DNA of 34,766 bases. Origin: Candidatus Iainarchaeum sp. Its GTDB lineage: Archaea; B1Sed10-29; WALL01. The DNA is taken from contig JAGGYF010000034.1 of assembly GCA_021162685.1 (NCBI GenBank), forward strand, positions 1 through 34,766, in the 5' to 3' direction. This document shows, one piece after another, positions 28,711 to 34,766 of this stretch (position 1 is its first letter; every line of letters begins with the position of its first letter). The translations under genes and the position numbers were made by a program. Under the pieces are notes generated by a model. It ran no database searches, was not told the DNA's origin, and worked only from the letters and a program-made list of their open reading frames with translations.

Positions 28711-30618
28711 ATGTCTGAATTTTTGAAAGAGTTAGAGAAGAAGATATCAGAAATAGTGCCGCCAGAGGCATTGGTGAGCAAGGTTAGTCTGCACGCTTCT
28801 GAAGTTGTCTTATATACAAAAAACATTGGGTTGTTTTTAGAGTCAGAAGCATTGGTAAAAACACTAGCAACAAAACTAAAGAAGAGAGTACATGTAAGAA
28901 GTGATGCTTCACTACTGAAACCACCAGAAGAAGCAAAAGAAGTAATAAAGAAGATTATACCAGAAGATGCTGGGGTTGAAGCAATAAACTTTGACCCAGA
29001 ATTCCATGAGGTTATAATTGAAGCAAAGAAGCCAGGATTAGTTATAGGAAAAGGAGGGACAACACTCAAAGCAATAACATTAGAGACAGGATGGTATCCA
29101 AGGATTTTGCGTGTGCCAACTGCTCCCTCTCCTGTCATGAGTGGTATACGATATAACCTACTGAAAAATAGTAAAGAGCGATTGAAGTTCTTGAAAAAAA
29201 CAAGTGAAAGGATATACAGACAAAACCCAAAAAAAGCAGAATGGGTCAGATTGACACCCTTAGGAGGAGCAAGAGAGGTTGGAAGAAGTTGCTTCCTGCT
29301 GGAGACACCAGAATCAAAGATATTAATAGATTGTGGGGTGAATGTTGCATCAAGGGATAATGCTTATCCTTTCCTTGATTCAATAAACTTCTCACTTGAT
29401 CAATTGGATGCTGTTATCATATCACATGCGCACCTTGACCACTCTGGTTTTCTCCCATACCTTTACAAGTATGGGTACACTGGGCCAACATACTGTACAG
29501 AACCAACAAGAGATGTTATGGTTCTTCTCATGTTGGACTACATAGATGTCCTTATGAAAGAGGGGAGAGATCCTCCATATGGTCAAAAGGACATAAAGAA
29601 GATGGTTCTCCATACAATAACAAAGGATTATGGAGAGGTAACAGATATCACACCAGACATGAGATTGACATTACATAATGCAGGCCATATCCTCGGAAGC
29701 GCATCAGTTCATTTACATATTGGGCAAGGTGTACACAACCTCTTGTATACAGCAGACTTTAAGTTTGGTTATACAAAACTATTTGACACAATATACACAA
29801 AGTATCCACGTATTGAAACCCTTATCATGGAAAGCACATATGGTGGGGCAAAAGACATACAACCACCACGATATATATCTGACAAGAAATTAATCCAAAC
29901 AATACACGAAACATGTTCAAATGGCGGCTCTGTTCTTATCCCAGTATTCGCTATTGGTAGAGCCCAAGAGATAATGCTTGTTATTGAGGAATACGCAAGA
30001 AGGAGCGGATGGGACATACCTGTTTACATAGATGGGATGACAAAAGAGGCATCTGCTATACACACAGCATACCCAGAGTTTTTGAGGAGGAATGTTAGGA
30101 AGAGGATCCTACATAATAATTCTCCATTTGAATCCGATATTTTCATAGAGGTTGATAAAACACAGCGTGAGGAGATAAGTGAGGAAAAAGGCAGTGTGTT
30201 CTTATCCCCATCAGGTATGATGTCTGGTGGGCCATCTGTTGAATACTTCAAAGCCATGTGTGAAAACCCGAAAAACACGCTTATATTTGTTGGTTATCAG
30301 GGTGAAGGATCACTTGGGAGGAGGATCCAAAACCTTGCAAACAGGAATAGTAATGATAGAACTATTCCAATGGTGATTGACGGAAAAACTGTTGGTATGA
30401 ATGTGAAGATGCGCATTGAAACCATTGAAGGATATTCTGGACACTCAGACAGGAAACAATTACTTGAGTTCTACAGGCGTTTAACACCGAAACCAGAAAG
30501 GGTTATCCTGGTTCACGGTGAAGAGAAGAAATGTACGGACTTGGCGAGAACACTGGCTTATTCACAAAGGGTAGAAACAACTGCACCTAGGAATCTTGAT
30601 AGTTTAAGATTGAAATGA
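28711..30618 (+). CDS. aCPSF1: KH/metallo-beta-lactamase/beta-CASP ribonuclease
   Basis: Archaeal CPSF73-like nuclease, implicated in transcription termination and mRNA 3'-end formation at U-rich sites. The 635 residues have an N-terminal KHa-like domain, a KH domain with VIGKGG (111-116), then the metallo-beta-lactamase fold with the metal motif HAHLDH (239-244). The NAGHILGSASV loop follows, then TADF, and the beta-CASP insert and motifs (ESTYGG; LIPVFAIGRAQE; FLSPSGMMSGG; GYSGHSDRKQL; VHGE). All catalytic ligands appear intact. The length is standard. A perfect GGAGG Shine-Dalgarno lies 7 nt before the ATG. It starts 23 nt after psmB and is probably in the same operon. Confidence 0.97.
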   Translation: MSEFLKELEKKISEIVPPEALVSKVSLHASEVVLYTKNIGLFLESEALVKTLATKLKKRVHVRSDASLLKPPEEAKEVIKKIIPEDAGVEAINFDPEFHEVIIEAKKPGLVIGKGGTTLKAITLETGWYPRILRVPTAPSPVMSGIRYNLLKNSKERLKFLKKTSERIYRQNPKKAEWVRLTPLGGAREVGRSCFLLETPESKILIDCGVNVASRDNAYPFLDSINFSLDQLDAVIISHAHLDHSGFLPYLYKYGYTGPTYCTEPTRDVMVLLMLDYIDVLMKEGRDPPYGQKDIKKMVLHTITKDYGEVTDITPDMRLTLHNAGHILGSASVHLHIGQGVHNLLYTADFKFGYTKLFDTIYTKYPRIETLIMESTYGGAKDIQPPRYISDKKLIQTIHETCSNGGSVLIPVFAIGRAQEIMLVIEEYARRSGWDIPVYIDGMTKEASAIHTAYPEFLRRNVRKRILHNNSPFESDIFIEVDKTQREEISEEKGSVFLSPSGMMSGGPSVEYFKAMCENPKNTLIFVGYQGEGSLGRRIQNLANRNSNDRTIPMVIDGKTVGMNVKMRIETIEGYSGHSDRKQLLEFYRRLTPKPERVILVHGEEKKCTDLARTLAYSQRVETTAPRNLDSLRLK

Positions 30619-30658
30619 TGGTTAATCAAGAGTTCTAAATCTTTATTAAGTGCTACTA

Positions 30659-30670
30659 ACTTAAACCAAA
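30659..30670 (+). repeat. acttaaaccaaa motif, copy 1
   Basis: The 12-base string acttaaaccaaa occurs here and at 34115-34126, both in gaps after a plus-strand gene. In each, ccaa is followed by a ttgg within 16 bases (possible small hairpin). Here it lies just upstream of the AT box of the next gene. Confidence 0.3.
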
Positions 30671-30673
30671 GCT

Positions 30674-30681
30674 TTTTTAAA
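30674..30681 (+). promoter_or_regulatory. TATA box of the 412-residue unknown gene
   Basis: The sequence tttttaaa is centred 26 nt before the ATG at 30704, consistent with a leaderless transcript. No Shine-Dalgarno precedes that ATG. Confidence 0.5.
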
Positions 30682-30703
30682 TTGGCTAATACCAAGTTTA
30701 GGT

Positions 30704-31942
30704 ATGGCAAGGGATAGAAGAATATCAAAAGCAAAGAGGAAGATTATAATTGAGATAACGCCAGAGGAACATCTATCTAGAGTGAAACTGCGCGGAGAGG
30801 AGGAAAACCTAAGATACAAGTTAGCAGCGTTGCAGGAAGAAATAAACCTTGAGCATTCCAGAATAGCACATCACATTGCTCAAATGTTACTGGGAATGGC
30901 TAACTCTGGGTCTCTTGATACTGAATTAGTAAGGAAGATGATAGAACACGATCACAAAGTAACAGCTCCATACCGTAGTATTGAAAAACACTATGATTTT
31001 CTTCATAAACATTATGCCCCATTATTAGTTGATCTTGCCAGAAATGAAGAGGGAGTAGTTGAGTTGGGGGACAAATCCTCTCCTGTTGCTGAAGAACTTG
31101 CAAGGATGGAAAAACGGTTGGCTAATCACGTAAAGGATCATTTGTTTCTTGTTGACCTTTTCAATCGCTCAGGAATGTGGGGGAAGGGCATTGTGGGTGC
31201 TCTTTCGTTTTTGCTAGGAACCAAAGAGAGTAAAGAGGAGGCAGAAAAGATCGCAACAAGAAGTGGTAGAAGAATAGCGAGGGAGATAGGTCGCTATTTA
31301 AACCTTAAACTTTCTCCAAAGCCAGATATACTATTATGCGAGTACCTACCAGACAAGGAAAATGCCTTTAAGAGATATGCAGAGGAAGAAGGCATCCCAC
31401 TTCTGCCATTAGAGGTAAGAATGATGATAGACGAAGTACGGAAGCCACGAAAAGGTCCTCTTTCAGAAGAATTGCTTGAAGAGCTTACTGAAAGAAATAG
31501 AAAAATGGCTAAGAAAGCGGTTAGCGTTATATCAAAACATTTGGAAGAAGGAAAGGAGGATATGTATGTTAGAGTTCTCACTGGAGTTGGCCATGTAATT
31601 GGGAAGGAGGGACTAGAGCAAGAAGAGAAGTCTGCATTGGAAATATATTATGAAGAGCTGCCAAGACTTAAAAAAGGTAAGCACCGGCAAGGTACATTAG
31701 GAGATATGTTAGAGAAGGAGATAAGTGCCAATCTACCAGATATTGATTTTGAGATAAGATATGATGATCTCGTCATAGAGTCTACCATAGAAGAGATGAT
31801 GAGAGAGCACTATATTAAAAAAGAGAGAGAAAGGAGAGATAAAGCTATATCTAATGCAAGAAGGAAAGTAGAAGAATACAAGAAGGAACTGGAAAAACTT
31901 AGACATGAAATTCAGCTACTATCTGATGAGGAGAACCAGTAG
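30704..31942 (+). CDS. Unrecognised 412-residue helical protein
   Basis: This soluble, charged protein has long helices, including a C-terminal coiled coil (about 365-407, ERRDKAISNARRKVEEYKKE). The N-terminal half contains His-rich helices (LEHSRIAHHIAQMLLGM, HDHKVTAPYRSIEKHYDFLH). The middle has an alternating pattern, PDILLCEYLPDKENAFKRYA ... IPLLPLE ... TERNRKMAKKAVSVI ... YVRVLTGVGHVIG. This is distantly reminiscent of TraB/TIKI-like proteins (acidic E after a buried strand, an R-D/N helix, a G.GH.G strand), but the first motif of that family is not visible. Metal binding or hydrolase activity is therefore speculative. It has its own leaderless promoter after aCPSF1 and is followed by a strong hairpin. 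Confidence 0.7.
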   Translation: MARDRRISKAKRKIIIEITPEEHLSRVKLRGEEENLRYKLAALQEEINLEHSRIAHHIAQMLLGMANSGSLDTELVRKMIEHDHKVTAPYRSIEKHYDFLHKHYAPLLVDLARNEEGVVELGDKSSPVAEELARMEKRLANHVKDHLFLVDLFNRSGMWGKGIVGALSFLLGTKESKEEAEKIATRSGRRIAREIGRYLNLKLSPKPDILLCEYLPDKENAFKRYAEEEGIPLLPLEVRMMIDEVRKPRKGPLSEELLEELTERNRKMAKKAVSVISKHLEEGKEDMYVRVLTGVGHVIGKEGLEQEEKSALEIYYEELPRLKKGKHRQGTLGDMLEKEISANLPDIDFEIRYDDLVIESTIEEMMREHYIKKERERRDKAISNARRKVEEYKKELEKLRHEIQLLSDEENQ

Positions 31943-31950
31943 TGTATCTC

Positions 31951-32026
31951 AGAAGAGTGTTTCTCTCAAGAGTCTTGGGAAAACTTTTGACTCTGCTTTT
32001 CTTAAGTGTTCTTGAAACGCTCTTCT
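31951..32026. other. Nested long hairpin between convergent genes
   Basis: AGAAGAGTGTTTC (31951-31963) pairs with GAAACGCTCTTCT (32014-32026), 13 pairs with one G-U when read on the plus strand. Inside lies a second stem AGAGTC/GACTCT (31969-31974 with 31989-31994) and, within that, aaaacttttg self-pairing. The 76-base element begins 9 nt after the 412-residue gene's stop and ends 20 nt before the convergent gene's stop. It may be a bidirectional terminator or RNA-processing signal, or a small structured RNA; it lacks a long T-run directly after the stem. Confidence 0.6.
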
Positions 32027-32046
32027 AGATGTCTTGGTAATGAACC

Positions 32047-32301
32047 TTAGCTAGACATCAATCCTATGATGGCTAACATAATCACAAAAAGTATAATTAT
32101 TGCAGCTATTAATATCATCCTTCTCTTCTGTTTCTCTGCCTTCTCTTCCTCTTTTTTTCTCTCAATAACCTTGAATATCTGATTGATCTGCTCTGAGGAA
32201 TAACCCATCTCAGCAAGGCTGTCCTCTATCCTCTCTCTTGGATAGCCCTGGTTCAGAAGCTCCTCTGTCTCCCTTATGATATCTATTGTTATCTCTTTCA
32301 T
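32047..32301 (-). CDS. Small tail-anchored protein with GY.E.I helical module
   Basis: The 84 residues comprise a helical module at about 8-46 (TEELLNQGYPRERIEDSLAE, then MGYSSEQINQIFKVI), a charged Glu/Lys linker (ERKKEEEKAEKQKRR), and one C-terminal membrane segment (MILIAAIIILFVIMLAIIGL). It is therefore likely a tail-anchored protein with the module in the cytoplasm. The module matches that at the N-terminus of the membrane protein at 24236-24760. It resembles UBA-like or CUE-like three-helix folds in length, which is inference. The start is 27 nt from the box at 32325-32332. Confidence 0.72.
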   Translation of the reverse strand: MKEITIDIIRETEELLNQGYPRERIEDSLAEMGYSSEQINQIFKVIERKKEEEKAEKQKRRMILIAAIIILFVIMLAIIGLMSS

Positions 32302-32324
32302 GATGTTTGGTTATGCCATATTCA

Positions 32325-32332
32325 TATAAAAA
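32325..32332 (-). promoter_or_regulatory. TATA box of the small tail-anchored gene
   Basis: On the minus strand TTTTTATA is centred 27 nt upstream of the ATG at 32301, giving a leaderless transcript. The 171-base gap 32302-32472 holds this box, a 6-bp stem GAAGCC/GGCTTC (32349-32354 with 32377-32382), and the promoter of the divergent lipoprotein gene; I see no gene in it. Confidence 0.5.
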
Positions 32333-32440
32333 TGTTGTGACTCCTTGTGAAGCCAGGTTTTGCTTTACTCAGACAGGGCTTCTAAGAAACGAAAAATAGT
32401 GGTGACTGTTAGGGTTTTCTGCTGAGACAAAAAACCAAAG

Positions 32441-32450
32441 ATTTTTAAAT
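32441..32450 (+). promoter_or_regulatory. TATA box of the cysteine-repeat lipoprotein gene
   Basis: The sequence atttttaaat, centred about 27 nt before the ATG at 32473, supports a leaderless start. There is no Shine-Dalgarno in the 20 bases before the ATG. Confidence 0.5.
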
Positions 32451-32472
32451 GAGTTTGTAGTCAGTAGGGAAT

Positions 32473-34053
32473 ATGAAAAGGCTTTCTCTATTGATTGTTT
32501 TATGCTTTTGCCTCTCACTCCTTGTTGGGTGCATTGGAGGAGGAAATAACGAGATTAACTACAAGAATTGTGGTCATAACCTAAGTTGTATCCAGAATGC
32601 GATTCAGAATTGCATCCCTGCAAAGGCAACTGTCCAGAATACTTATGTTGAAGTGCGCGGACCGAATGAATATCAATGTAGTTTACAGGGGCATGACATA
32701 GGCCCATGTGAATTATGTGAAGTTTATTTCCAGACCGAATCAGAAGAAGCAATATGTAATATCCCTCCACTTTTTCATAAATATGATATGTGGGAGTATA
32801 TGTCCCTGGGAAACAAATATTGCAAATTAAGCAGTAGAAGTGGTCCCATAATTGATGTTGGTGAAATGGAAACAGCTCCCAAACCACCTACTGAAGCAAC
32901 ACCCGCTCCCAGTACAGATAATGATCGAACTGGCGAAACACCAGAAGAAACTCCAGAACCATACAAAGTCATTCACCCAGAATGCGAAGTAATTCCATCA
33001 GACGATTGGAGGGCAATATGTGATGCAGCATTCGAACATAATGTTTCTATGTGCGCAGATATGAAGTATCCAGCTAGTGATAACTGTTATGCAACACTTG
33101 CTTTGGTTGAAGACAATCCTGCATATTGCAATCGAGCAGAAGTTTACACTGGAACTTGTTTTGAGTGGTATATGGAGATGAATATCGACAAACTTGATAA
33201 AACATACTGTACAGAAGTAGCAGCAGACAAGAACACTTGCTTACGTAGATATGGAGAATTGAAAGACGATTACTCTGTATGCACTGATCTGAAGCTGGAT
33301 CCAAGTGATGATTATTTATGTTGGCAAAAGATTGCAGAAGCCAATCTAGACCCAAGTGCATGTAGTGAATTGGTGGGTAAGAGACGAAGTGAATGTTATG
33401 AGCGATTGGCAAAACTGACTAAAGATACTTCGCTTTGTTCTTACATGGAAGAGGGAGATTATAAAAGCCACTGTTATGCTTACAGCAGTGAAGGAAATCC
33501 TGATCCTAGTGTGTGTGCAAACCCCATGAAATATGATTATGATCGAAAAAAATGCTATTTGCAAGCAGCAAGATACTTAACTGATAAATCTCTCTGCCCA
33601 TATGCTGAGGGAGAGGGGTCTTTCACAAAAGGAATGTGTGAGGAAGTTGTGGATGCTCAGATACTGATAAATAAAGCTGTTGACAAAAAAGACGCATCCA
33701 TATGCGAAGAGATACAAATAGATGAGCTCCTAAAAGATGATACGTTGTGGTATTACAATAATCACATGAGCCCATTAAAAGATGATTGTTATTACGCTGT
33801 CGCAAAAGCAACATTGAACAAAACCTTATGCGATTTCTCAGGAACGCACAGATTAGATTGCTATGAATGGATGTATAAAGAAACGCTTGACCCAGACATC
33901 TGCCCAATTGTAAAACACCCTGGACAGTGCTATAAATACATTGGGATACGCACAAATGATTTTAGTCTCTGTGCAAATGCTAGCAAATATGGAAGGGCAG
34001 AATGCTATTCCAAGGCAATAGCAGCAAGCGTCTTAAAAACAAGCAAACAATGA
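32473..34053 (+). CDS. Lipoprotein with tandem two-cysteine helical repeats
   Basis: The 526 residues begin with a lipoprotein signal (LLIVLCFCLSLLVGC, lipid-modified Cys20). A Cys-containing N-terminal domain (about 30-125) follows, then a Pro/Thr/Glu linker (about 135-163) typical of surface stalks. From Cys171 to the end there are about 13 units of about 25 residues. Each is of the form D.S.C..(M/I)...6-12...C(Y/F/W)...A, for example ASDNCYATLALVEDNPAYC and KSHCYAYSSEGNPDPSVC. The regular Cys pairs suggest one disulfide per helical hairpin in an extended extracellular solenoid. I recognise the repeat style from other uncultured archaea but know no function; ligand binding or attachment is possible. 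Alanine, aspartate and tyrosine are enriched; no catalytic motif is seen. Confidence 0.8.
   Translation: MKRLSLLIVLCFCLSLLVGCIGGGNNEINYKNCGHNLSCIQNAIQNCIPAKATVQNTYVEVRGPNEYQCSLQGHDIGPCELCEVYFQTESEEAICNIPPLFHKYDMWEYMSLGNKYCKLSSRSGPIIDVGEMETAPKPPTEATPAPSTDNDRTGETPEETPEPYKVIHPECEVIPSDDWRAICDAAFEHNVSMCADMKYPASDNCYATLALVEDNPAYCNRAEVYTGTCFEWYMEMNIDKLDKTYCTEVAADKNTCLRRYGELKDDYSVCTDLKLDPSDDYLCWQKIAEANLDPSACSELVGKRRSECYERLAKLTKDTSLCSYMEEGDYKSHCYAYSSEGNPDPSVCANPMKYDYDRKKCYLQAARYLTDKSLCPYAEGEGSFTKGMCEEVVDAQILINKAVDKKDASICEEIQIDELLKDDTLWYYNNHMSPLKDDCYYAVAKATLNKTLCDFSGTHRLDCYEWMYKETLDPDICPIVKHPGQCYKYIGIRTNDFSLCANASKYGRAECYSKAIAASVLKTSKQ
32983..34020 (+). repeat. About 13 tandem two-Cys protein repeats
   Basis: The coding stretch for residues 171 to about 516 carries a Cys every 8-17 residues in an alternating short/long rhythm (C-x8-13-C[YFWL], then about 12-14 to the next C). 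Units 9 and 10 are longer, with insertions of 8-16 residues. The DNA copies have diverged, so this is an old amplification visible only at protein level. Confidence 0.75.
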
Positions 34054-34098
34054 TGGTTCATAAATTTGTTACAGGAATAGAAGTTTTAATGGTGAAAA

Positions 34099-34114
34099 TT
34101 TTTGTCTTGTTTTT
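34099..34114 (+). terminator. T-tracts after the cysteine-repeat lipoprotein gene
   Basis: Two T5 runs (34099-34103 and 34110-34114) lie 46-61 nt after the stop codon, as in archaeal intrinsic or aCPSF1-dependent termination. The rest of the 150-base gap 34054-34203 holds the acttaaaccaaa repeat, an agggccct palindrome (34143-34150) and the next promoter. Confidence 0.4.
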
Positions 34115-34126
34115 ACTTAAACCAAA
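34115..34126 (+). repeat. acttaaaccaaa motif, copy 2
   Basis: Second copy of the 12-base string at 30659-30670. Here it continues as ccaaaaaattgg (34122-34133), a 4-bp stem with an A4 loop, directly after T-tracts. Confidence 0.3.
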
Positions 34127-34171
34127 AAATTGGTAACCTGACAGGGCCCTATGTTCCGCTATTACCCTTTA

Positions 34172-34179
34172 TCTTTTTA
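34172..34179 (+). promoter_or_regulatory. TATA box of the translin-family gene
   Basis: The sequence tttttatg is centred about 28 nt before the ATG at 34204, consistent with a leaderless start. Assigned by spacing. Confidence 0.4.
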
Positions 34180-34203
34180 TGTGTTGCATCCAAAAACAAT
34201 AGT

Positions 34204-34766
34204 ATGAACCTTGTGAAAGCAGAGAAGGAGCTCATAAAAAAGCAGAGGATTCGGGATGCCGTAACCCCAAAGCAAAAGGAGATCCTTAGGATATGTGCAA
34301 AAGCAATTAGGGATATCCATACAGGTAATATAAAAGAAGCGCGCAGGAAAAAGAAGGCAGTGGAAAAGAGGATAAAGGCACTTGAAAAGCAAATCAAGCA
34401 ATATCCCGTGCTTAGAGATAGACTCCTTGGCATTTGTTATCAGGAGTATGTTGAGCTTGCAGTCATGCTCTCTGTGCTGAAAGATAGTAGGTTACCAGAG
34501 CTGAACGTGCCTGCTGACGCGTACGTGCTTGGCACACTTGATGCAATTGGCGAGATGAAAAGAGAAGTGATGACAAAACTCCTCAACAATGATATTGATG
34601 GTGCGTTAATGCTCTACAACAAAATGGAGGAGATATACTACGCAATGGAGGGATTTTCCTTCCCTAGCTCAATTGTACCTGGGCTCAAAGCAAAACAGGA
34701 TGTTATGAAAAGGGTATTAGAAGGCCTCTATATCATCCTTGTTGAAGCACAGACAAAGAATAGGGA
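34204..34766 (+). CDS. Translin family protein (3' end outside window)
   Basis: The frame is open from ATG 34204 to the window edge, giving 187 residues. The text is all-helical and matches translin/TRAX: basic helices at the start (KKQRIRDAVTPKQKEILRIC), YQEYVELAVMLSVL, the family hallmark AYVLGTLDAIGEMKREVMTKL (LGxxDxxGE), a NDIDGALMLYNKMEEIYYAM helix, and the closing LKAKQDVMKRVLEGLYIILVEA. Archaeal translins form octameric barrels that bind and in some cases cleave RNA, including tRNA-derived pieces. Only a few residues are likely missing. No neighbour inside the window informs its role further. Confidence 0.88.
   Translation, partial: MNLVKAEKELIKKQRIRDAVTPKQKEILRICAKAIRDIHTGNIKEARRKKKAVEKRIKALEKQIKQYPVLRDRLLGICYQEYVELAVMLSVLKDSRLPELNVPADAYVLGTLDAIGEMKREVMTKLLNNDIDGALMLYNKMEEIYYAMEGFSFPSSIVPGLKAKQDVMKRVLEGLYIILVEAQTKNR

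Noticed and set aside
32349-32382. Hairpin GAAGCC/GGCTTC as a riboswitch or small RNA
   Set aside because: A 6-bp stem with a 22-base loop is weak and it lies between two divergent promoters, outside either expected transcript.
34149-34433. Minus-strand open frame near the right edge
   Set aside because: It lies opposite the translin gene start; the plus strand has the family motif and a placed promoter.

Overview
This window is archaeal. It carries both subunits of the archaea-specific DNA polymerase D, archaeosine tRNA-guanine transglycosylase, Orc1/Cdc6, Hel308, archaeal SepF, NAC, a proteasome beta subunit and the KH/beta-CASP nuclease aCPSF1. Many coding starts sit about 25-28 bases after an AT-rich TATA-like box, as expected for leaderless archaeal transcripts. 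PolD argues against Crenarchaeota. Small membrane proteins with a GY..E.I helical module and a two-cysteine repeat lipoprotein suggest a DPANN-like or deep euryarchaeal lineage, but this is an inference. Base composition is AT-rich and genes are packed tightly on both strands. No rRNA, tRNA, CRISPR array or insertion sequence was found. The only mobile element seen is an intein in the PolD large subunit.

Layout. 1-4552 (minus): secF, secD and a large fibronectin-III-type lipoprotein cut by the window edge, likely one export operon. 4608-7511: tRNA m1A methyltransferase (plus); then on the minus strand an EamA transporter, a gamma-carbonic anhydrase, a doubtful basic peptide and a NUDIX remnant; then a secreted protein (plus). 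7492-9709 (minus): a signal-peptide/C-terminal-anchor helical-repeat protein followed by tgtA. 9762-12098 (plus): NOG1-type GTPase, UPF0147, tyrS. 12141-18360 (plus): a short structured leader, then polB (DP1) and polC (DP2); DP2 is interrupted exactly at its catalytic CDGDE motif by a 470-residue LAGLIDADG intein ending in Gln. 18361-19526 (minus): sepF and a membrane-anchored bilobed protein. 19613-21068 (plus): orc1/cdc6 and a 51-residue HTH protein. 21065-24186 (minus): hel308, then a lipid-anchored DJ-1/PfpI protein and an Mth938-like protein. 24236-28687: small membrane proteins, a coiled-coil protein, NAC, a sequon-rich exported protein, FKBP and psmB. 28711-31942 (plus): aCPSF1 and an unrecognised helical protein. 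31943-34766: a strong hairpin, a tail-anchored small protein, a cysteine-repeat lipoprotein and the start of a translin-family gene.

How the genes work together. The centre is a replication and division neighbourhood (DP1, DP2, SepF, Orc1, with Hel308 nearby). Around it are translation and ribosome genes (TrmI, TgtA, TyrRS, NOG1, NAC), protein quality control (FKBP, proteasome), RNA 3'-end processing or transcription termination (aCPSF1) and export (SecDF plus several exported substrates). Most of this is conserved core. The less described content is the 13-unit two-cysteine lipoprotein, the duplicated YVPxW protein beside SepF, the helical module shared by two small membrane proteins, the unrecognised 412-residue protein, the structured leader before DP1, and near-symmetric promoter boxes between divergent leaderless genes.
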